From the NCBI RefSeq assembly GCF_017832975.1, contig NZ_JAFIBI010000001.1, positions 3,410,001-3,474,000 on the forward strand: DNA of 64,000 nt. The letters are read 5' to 3'. Shown piece by piece: positions 59,861-64,000 of this stretch. The stretch's first letter is position 1. Each line of letters starts with the position of its first letter. The position numbers and the translations under genes were made by a program. The notes under the pieces are model-generated. The model was given only the letters and a program-made list of their open reading frames with translations, had not been told where the DNA came from and ran no database searches. This DNA comes from Arthrobacter sp. PvP023 (GTDB lineage: Bacteria > Actinomycetota > Actinomycetes > Actinomycetales > Micrococcaceae).

Positions 59861-61258
59861 CTAGACCATTGCCAGCACCATTCCGGGGTCGGCGAGGATC
59901 GCACCGATGTCCGCCAGGAAACGCGACCCCTGTTCGCCGTCGACCAGGCGGTGGTCGAAGGAGAGGCTGAGGGTCATGACCTGGCGTAGTGCCACCTCGT
60001 CCCGGTACTCCCACGGCATCTTGCGCACGGCACCCATGGCGAGGATGGCAGCCTCGCCGGGGTTGAGGATCGGGGTGCCGGCATCGATGCCGAACACTCC
60101 GATGTTCGTGATGGAGATGGTGCCGCCGGTCAGCTCGGCCGGGCTGGTCTTGCCGGCGCGGGCAGTCTCGGTCAGGGCCGTCAGCGCCGTGGACAGCTCC
60201 GTCAGGGACATGCCGTGGGCGTCCTTGATGTTCGGCACGGTCAGTCCGCGGGGAGTTGCCGCGGCAATGCCCAGGTTCACATAGTTGTACTGCACGATCT
60301 CCTGGTTGGCTTCGTCCCACCGCGAGTTCAGCGACGGCTGGCGGCGGAGGGCGATCAGCAAAGCCTTGGCCACGAGGGTCAGCGGGGTCAGCTTGAAACC
60401 CTCAAAAGTCCGGCTGGCCTTGAGCCGGGACAGCAGCTCCATGGTGGGTGTGACGTCGATGGTCAGGAATTCCGTGGCGTGCGGCGCGGTGAAAGCACTG
60501 GACACCATGGCGGCGGCCGTCAGTTTGCGGACACCCTTGATGGGTGTCCGTGTTTCCCGCTCTCCCGCGATGCCGCTTGCGGCGCCGCCCGCGGCCTCCG
60601 CCCCGGCCAGGGCCCGGGCAGCAGCGGGAAGGTCTCCCCCGCCCACGAAGTTCCGCACGTCGTCGCGTGTGATCAACCCGCCTGCGCCGGTACCGGTCAC
60701 CGCCGTGAGCTCCACACCAAGATCCTTCGCCAGTTTCCGTACCGGCGGCGTGGACCGCGGACGCTCGGCGGCGGCTGCAGGAGCTGCACTTGCCGCCGTG
60801 GCACGGGTTTCGACGGGCTCAACCGTTGCGGTGGTTTCCGCGGCGGTCGGGCCCGGCGCCGGCTCAACCACCGGCGAAGCGAAGGTGCGGGCACGCCGGG
60901 CCGGCCGGCCCGAACCTTCGACGACGGCGCCGTAGCCCACCAGGTTGGGTTCCCGCTTGGCGGTCTCTGCCGCGGCCGGACCTGCTGCGGAAGGGCCGCC
61001 GTCGTCGCCTTCAACTTCGAAGGAAACGATCGGCTTGCCGACCTCCACCACGGTTCCCGGCTGCTCGTGGAGGGCCGTGATCACACCGGCGAACGGCGAC
61101 GGCAGTTCGACGACGGCCTTGGCCGTTTCCACTTCCGCAATGACCTGGTTCAAGGCCACGGTGTCGCCCACAGCAACTTTCCAGCTGAGGATTTCCGATT
61201 CCGTGAGCCCTTCGCCGAGGTCCGGGAGCCTGAATTCCTTGATCATGGCGGCGCTCAT
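59861..61258 (-). CDS. bkdC: Branched-chain 2-oxoacid dehydrogenase E2 component
   Basis: Dihydrolipoyl acyltransferase core, 465 aa. An N-terminal lipoyl domain carries the lipoyl-Lys47 in AEVETAKAVVELPSPFAG. After an Ala/Thr/Pro-rich linker comes the E1/E3-binding domain (STPPVRKLAKDLGVELTAVTGTGAGGLITRDDVRNFV), then the catalytic domain with GTISITNIGVFGIDAGTPILNPGEAAILAMGAVRKMPW and SFDHRLVDGEQGSRFL (active His/Asp near residue 436). A single lipoyl domain is typical of BCKDH. The ATG overlaps the E1beta stop (ATGA). No E3 gene is in the window. Confidence 0.93.
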   Translation of the reverse strand: MSAAMIKEFRLPDLGEGLTESEILSWKVAVGDTVALNQVIAEVETAKAVVELPSPFAGVITALHEQPGTVVEVGKPIVSFEVEGDDGGPSAAGPAAAETAKREPNLVGYGAVVEGSGRPARRARTFASPVVEPAPGPTAAETTATVEPVETRATAASAAPAAAAERPRSTPPVRKLAKDLGVELTAVTGTGAGGLITRDDVRNFVGGGDLPAAARALAGAEAAGGAASGIAGERETRTPIKGVRKLTAAAMVSSAFTAPHATEFLTIDVTPTMELLSRLKASRTFEGFKLTPLTLVAKALLIALRRQPSLNSRWDEANQEIVQYNYVNLGIAAATPRGLTVPNIKDAHGMSLTELSTALTALTETARAGKTSPAELTGGTISITNIGVFGIDAGTPILNPGEAAILAMGAVRKMPWEYRDEVALRQVMTLSLSFDHRLVDGEQGSRFLADIGAILADPGMVLAMV

Positions 61259-62265
61259 CCTTCCAGCCCGCTGAGGGAGTTGGGACGGCCCAGGGCACGG
61301 TCCACACCGTCGAGAATTCTGTCCAGGCCCGGCAAGTGGTGCATTTCAAGTTTCGAATAGGGGTAAGGGATGTCGAAACCGGTGATCCGGACGGGGGCCG
61401 CTTCCAAGTGGTAGAAGCAGCGTTCGGTGATGCTGGCGGCCACTTCGGCTCCGAGCCCGCCCGACTGGCCGGCCTCGTGCGTGATCACCAGCCGTCCCGT
61501 CTTGCGCACCGAGGCCTCCAGGGTGGCGAAGTCCACCGGGGCCAGCGAGCGCAGGTCGATGACCTCGACGGAGACGCCTTCATCGGCGGCTGCCAGGGCA
61601 GCGTCCTTGGCGGTTTTGACCAGCGGGCCGTAGGCGACGAGCGTCACGTCCTTGCCCTCGGCGACCACGCGGGCCTTTTCCATGGACAGGGCGGTGGCTG
61701 GATCGATCGACTCATCCACCTCGCCTTTATCGTGGTAGCGGCGCTTGGGTTCGAAATACAGTACGGGATCGTCCGAGGCAATCGCCTGCTGGATCATGGT
61801 GTGGGCATCCTGCGGGTTGGACACGCTGACCACCCGCAGGCCGGACGTGTGGGTGAAGTACGCCTCAGGAGACTCTGAATGGTGCTCCGGGGATCCGATG
61901 CCGCCGCCGAAGGGGACGCGTACGGTGATGGGCATCTTGACGGCGCCCTGGGTGCGATAGTGGAGCTTGGCCACCTGGGACACGATCTGGTCGAAGGCCG
62001 GATAGATGAACCCGTCGAACTGGATTTCCACCACGGGCCGGTAGCCGCGGTAGGCCAGGCCGACGGCGGTGCCCATGATGCCGGACTCGGCGAGCGGGGT
62101 GTCCACAACACGGTGCTTGCCGAAGTCCTTTTGCAGGCCGTCGGTCACGCGGAAGACCCCGCCGAGCGTGCCGATGTCCTCGCCCATCAGGATGACCTTG
62201 GGGTCGTTTTCAAGGGATTTGCGGAGGCCGGAGTTGATGGCCCGGGCAAAGGTCATCTGCGTCAT
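61255..62265 (-). CDS. bkdB: Branched-chain 2-oxoacid dehydrogenase E1 beta
   Basis: ThDP-binding beta subunit of 336 aa. MTFARAINSGLRKSLENDPKVILMGEDIGTLGGVFRVTDGLQKDFGKHRVVDTPLAESGIMGTAVGLAYRGYRPVVEIQF matches the E1beta start, with the Glu that activates ThDP in GEDIG. Typical of BCKDH E1beta are GGGIGSPEHHSESPEAYFTHTSGLRVVSVS and FDIPYPYSKLEMHHLPGLDRI. The ATG shares a base with the E1alpha stop (TGATG). Confidence 0.95.
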   Translation of the reverse strand: MTQMTFARAINSGLRKSLENDPKVILMGEDIGTLGGVFRVTDGLQKDFGKHRVVDTPLAESGIMGTAVGLAYRGYRPVVEIQFDGFIYPAFDQIVSQVAKLHYRTQGAVKMPITVRVPFGGGIGSPEHHSESPEAYFTHTSGLRVVSVSNPQDAHTMIQQAIASDDPVLYFEPKRRYHDKGEVDESIDPATALSMEKARVVAEGKDVTLVAYGPLVKTAKDAALAAADEGVSVEVIDLRSLAPVDFATLEASVRKTGRLVITHEAGQSGGLGAEVAASITERCFYHLEAAPVRITGFDIPYPYSKLEMHHLPGLDRILDGVDRALGRPNSLSGLEG

Positions 62266-63455
62266 CAGCGAGCACCTTCTTCTGAGTTGGCGGCTGCGGG
62301 ATCGCCGAAGGACGCCAGGTAGCGGGAGTAGTGGTCCTCCTGGCGGTCCAGCCAGGAGTTGGGGGTGCTGTAAACGTGTTTGAAGATGTCCAGCGGTTGC
62401 GGGTCCGGCATGTTGATGCAGCCGGCCCGCATGTCCCTGGCCACGGCGTCCGCTTTGGCGGCCACCCTGGCCTCAAGCTCCTCCGTCAGCAGGCCCTTGC
62501 GTTCCAGCAGGCCCCTGACCCGGGCAATCGGATCCTTGGCGGCCCAGTCCTCCAGTTCGTTGGCATCCCGGTACCGGGTGGGGTCGTCGGCAGTGGTGTG
62601 CGGGCCCATCCTGTAGGTGACTGCCTCTATGAACGTGGGGCCGCCGCCGTGGCGCGCCCGTTCGAGTGCCTCGCGCGTGGCCGCCATCACCGCCAGGACG
62701 TCATTTCCGTCCACCCTTATGCCGGGAATCCCGAAACCTGCCGCGCGGTCGGCGATCCTGATGTGGGACTGCAGGCGCACGGGCTCGGAAATGGCCCAGT
62801 GGTTGTTCTGGCAGAAGAAGATCACCGGTGACTGGAAGCTGGCGGCGAAGACCATCGCCTCGTTGACGTCGCCCTCGCTCGTGGCGCCGTCGCCGAAGTA
62901 GGTGATGGCCACGGAGTCGGCGCCGTCGTTCTGGATGCCCATGGCGTAGCCCGTCGCATGGAGCGTCTGGGCTCCGATGATGATCTGCGGCGTGGCCATG
63001 TTGATGGTGTAGGGGTCCCAGCCCGCCGACGCATTGCCCCGCCACACCTTGAGGATGTCGGCCAGGTCCACTCCGCGACAGTAGGCGACGCCGTTCTCGC
63101 GGTAGCTGGAAAACACGAAGTCATCGTCCCGGAGCGACCTCGCCGACCCTATCTGGGAGGCTTCCTGGCCCAGCAGCGGCGGCCACAGGCCGAGCTCGCC
63201 CTGGCGCTGGAGGGCCGTGGCTTCAGTGTCGATCCGCCGGATGACCACCATGTCCTCATACAGGGAACCCAGCTGCTCATCACTGACATCCCGGACCCAG
63301 GCGTCGTACTGCGGATGGCTGACGCGCTCACCGCCGGGAGTGATCAGTTGGACCAGGTCCTCGCCCGCCCCGCCGTGATGTCCTGCACTGTTGTCCGGGC
63401 CACCGGCGGCGTTGCCGCCCTGACCCAACTCGTCTGTAAACACAGTTGCACGCAA
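62265..63455 (-). CDS. bkdA: Branched-chain 2-oxoacid dehydrogenase E1 alpha
   Basis: ThDP-binding alpha subunit of 396 aa that decarboxylates the 2-oxoacids of leucine, isoleucine and valine. It has GQEASQIGSARSLRDDDFVFSSYRENG, the ThDP motif YFGDGATSEGDVNEAMVFAASFQSPVIFFCQNNHWAIS (GDG with the following Asn), and RMGPHTTADDPTRYRD, the phosphorylation-loop region of this family. The start is uncertain: the TTG at 63455 has a ribosome-like GAAGG directly against it, and a GTG at 63443 is an alternative. It heads the three-gene bkd operon and is divergent from an Lrp-type regulator. Confidence 0.94.
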   Translation of the reverse strand: MRATVFTDELGQGGNAAGGPDNSAGHHGGAGEDLVQLITPGGERVSHPQYDAWVRDVSDEQLGSLYEDMVVIRRIDTEATALQRQGELGLWPPLLGQEASQIGSARSLRDDDFVFSSYRENGVAYCRGVDLADILKVWRGNASAGWDPYTINMATPQIIIGAQTLHATGYAMGIQNDGADSVAITYFGDGATSEGDVNEAMVFAASFQSPVIFFCQNNHWAISEPVRLQSHIRIADRAAGFGIPGIRVDGNDVLAVMAATREALERARHGGGPTFIEAVTYRMGPHTTADDPTRYRDANELEDWAAKDPIARVRGLLERKGLLTEELEARVAAKADAVARDMRAGCINMPDPQPLDIFKHVYSTPNSWLDRQEDHYSRYLASFGDPAAANSEEGAR

Positions 63456-63537
63456 CCTTCATACGTCGTGTCACCGGCGCTCCAGGAACTCGTGATCCCC
63501 GTGCACGCCAGCCGCCCGGGCGCCGTTGCCCCGGATA

Positions 63538-63557
63538 ATTGTGACCATACTCACAAT
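63538..63557. promoter_or_regulatory. CRP/GlxR-like palindrome
   Basis: ATTGTGACCATACTCACAAT is a perfect inverted repeat (7-bp arms, 6-bp centre) and contains TGTGA-N6-TCACA, the consensus site of CRP-family regulators, including actinobacterial GlxR. It lies 83 bp upstream of the bkdA TTG and 83 bp upstream of the divergent Lrp gene, so it could bring catabolite-type control to both. Confidence 0.72.
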
Positions 63558-63591
63558 GCTCATTGGGTACAACCACTGCCCAAAAAACTGA

Positions 63592-63600
63592 GCATTATGC
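63592..63600. promoter_or_regulatory. GCATTATGC palindrome, copy 1
   Basis: First of two identical 9-bp palindromes (GCAT-T-ATGC) upstream of the Lrp/AsnC gene, 43 bp from the second, about four helical turns. Lrp-family proteins often bind phased repeats near their own genes, so this is a candidate autoregulatory site. Confidence 0.5.
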
Positions 63601-63634
63601 CCTGTATCGGGGCCAGCCCCCGTGCTAGCCTTGC

Positions 63635-63643
63635 GCATTATGC
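63635..63643. promoter_or_regulatory. GCATTATGC palindrome, copy 2 (spans the start codon)
   Basis: Second copy of the 9-bp palindrome. It covers the ATG of the Lrp/AsnC gene and sits in a longer TTGC-N7-GCAA repeat, so binding here would block translation-start-proximal transcription. Function is inferred from repetition and spacing. Confidence 0.5.
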
Positions 63644-64000
63644 AAGCTTTGGATGGCACTGACACCCGGCTCCTTTCCGCCCTCGCAAAGGACCCGAAAC
63701 GGACGGTGGTGGCCCTGGCGCAAAAGCTCGGGCTCTCCCGCAACACCGTGCAGGCCCGGATGGCCCAGCTGGAGAAGAAGCACGTCTTCCTGTCCTTTGA
63801 GCGGCGGATCAATCCGGCTGCACTGGGATATCCGCTGATGGCCTTTATCTCCGTCCACGTGCAGCAGCAGAAACTGGGCCAGCTGGCGGTGGACCTGGCC
63901 GGCATCCCGGAAATCCTGGAAGGCTACGGACTGACCGGCTCCGCGGATCTCCTGCTGCGGGTGGTGGCGCTGGACGCCGAAGACCTCTTCCGCATTAACG
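63640..64000 (+). CDS. Lrp/AsnC-family regulator, 3' end outside window
   Basis: First ~120 residues of an Lrp/AsnC protein. The N-terminal HTH reads LDGTDTRLLSALAKDPKRTVVALAQKLGLSRNTVQARMAQLEKK, followed by the RAM-domain strand YPLMAFISVHVQQQKLGQLAVDLAGIPEILEGYGLTGSADLLLRVVALDAEDL. Lrp-type proteins next to bkd operons (BkdR) respond to branched-chain amino acids, and the divergent arrangement here fits that role. The gene runs off the right edge. Two GCATTATGC palindromes, one across the start codon, suggest autoregulation. Confidence 0.93.
   Translation, partial: MQALDGTDTRLLSALAKDPKRTVVALAQKLGLSRNTVQARMAQLEKKHVFLSFERRINPAALGYPLMAFISVHVQQQKLGQLAVDLAGIPEILEGYGLTGSADLLLRVVALDAEDLFRIN

Overview
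The window looks like a piece of the chromosome of a high-GC actinobacterium of the Micrococcaceae, most likely Arthrobacter or Pseudarthrobacter. This rests on overall GC richness, frequent GTG/TTG starts, the PNPase, TruB and ProS protein sequences, and the actinobacterial gene order rimP-nusA-ylxR-infB-rbfA ... truB ... ribF ... rpsO-pnp-M16 peptidase and dxr-rseP ... ispG-GNAT ... proS. No tRNA, rRNA, insertion sequence, prophage or CRISPR array was seen. All functions are read from sequence patterns alone; no database search was run.

Layout. 1-3.7 kb: a partial OmpR-type response regulator, moaA-moaD (molybdenum cofactor), a LuxR-type regulator and a small barrel protein. 3.7-11.9 kb (minus strand): DUF1579-like protein, M16 peptidase, pnp and rpsO, then the tryptophan-catabolic pair kynA-kynU placed between rpsO and ribF. 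12-16 kb: accessory genes (DUF937, P-loop kinase, GNAT, DUF222/HNH). 16-28.3 kb (minus strand): the translation and transcription core truB, rbfA, infB, ylxR, nusA and rimP, interrupted between truB and rbfA by an aminotransferase, a Trypco1 protein, a thioredoxin, a deaminase and a secreted ScyD/E-like protein. 28.4-33.8 kb: DUF4439 protein, VIT-family transporter, APH(6)-like kinase, PLP decarboxylase, TSUP exporter. 33.8-43 kb (minus strand): proS, a lipoprotein, GNAT, ispG, a YCII protein, a SatD-like pair with an AT-rich upstream region, rseP and dxr. 43-50.7 kb: lipase maturation factor, a CitAB-type two-component system divergent from a tctCBA tricarboxylate transporter, and a UspA protein. 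50.8-64 kb: branched-chain amino acid catabolism.

The last region is the most coherent. A seven-gene minus-strand operon (accD1, accA1, acyl-CoA dehydrogenase, scoA, scoB, maoC, citE-like) faces a TetR regulator, and two matching GTTA-N8-TAAC palindromes lie between them. Next comes a branched-chain 2-oxoacid dehydrogenase operon (E1alpha, E1beta, E2) facing an Lrp/AsnC regulator, with a CRP-like palindrome and a repeated palindrome in the gap. The gene set matches the mycobacterial leucine/itaconate locus (Rv2495c-Rv2506), in which a CitE-like lyase and a MaoC hydratase take the place of classical HMG-CoA lyase and crotonase-type hydratase.

Other structures worth attention are a 109-bp nested hairpin between infB and rbfA, a 33-bp tandem repeat filling the shared region between truB and a divergent aminotransferase, a 17-bp-stem interrupted palindrome upstream of proS, and the AT-rich region in front of the SatD-like module.
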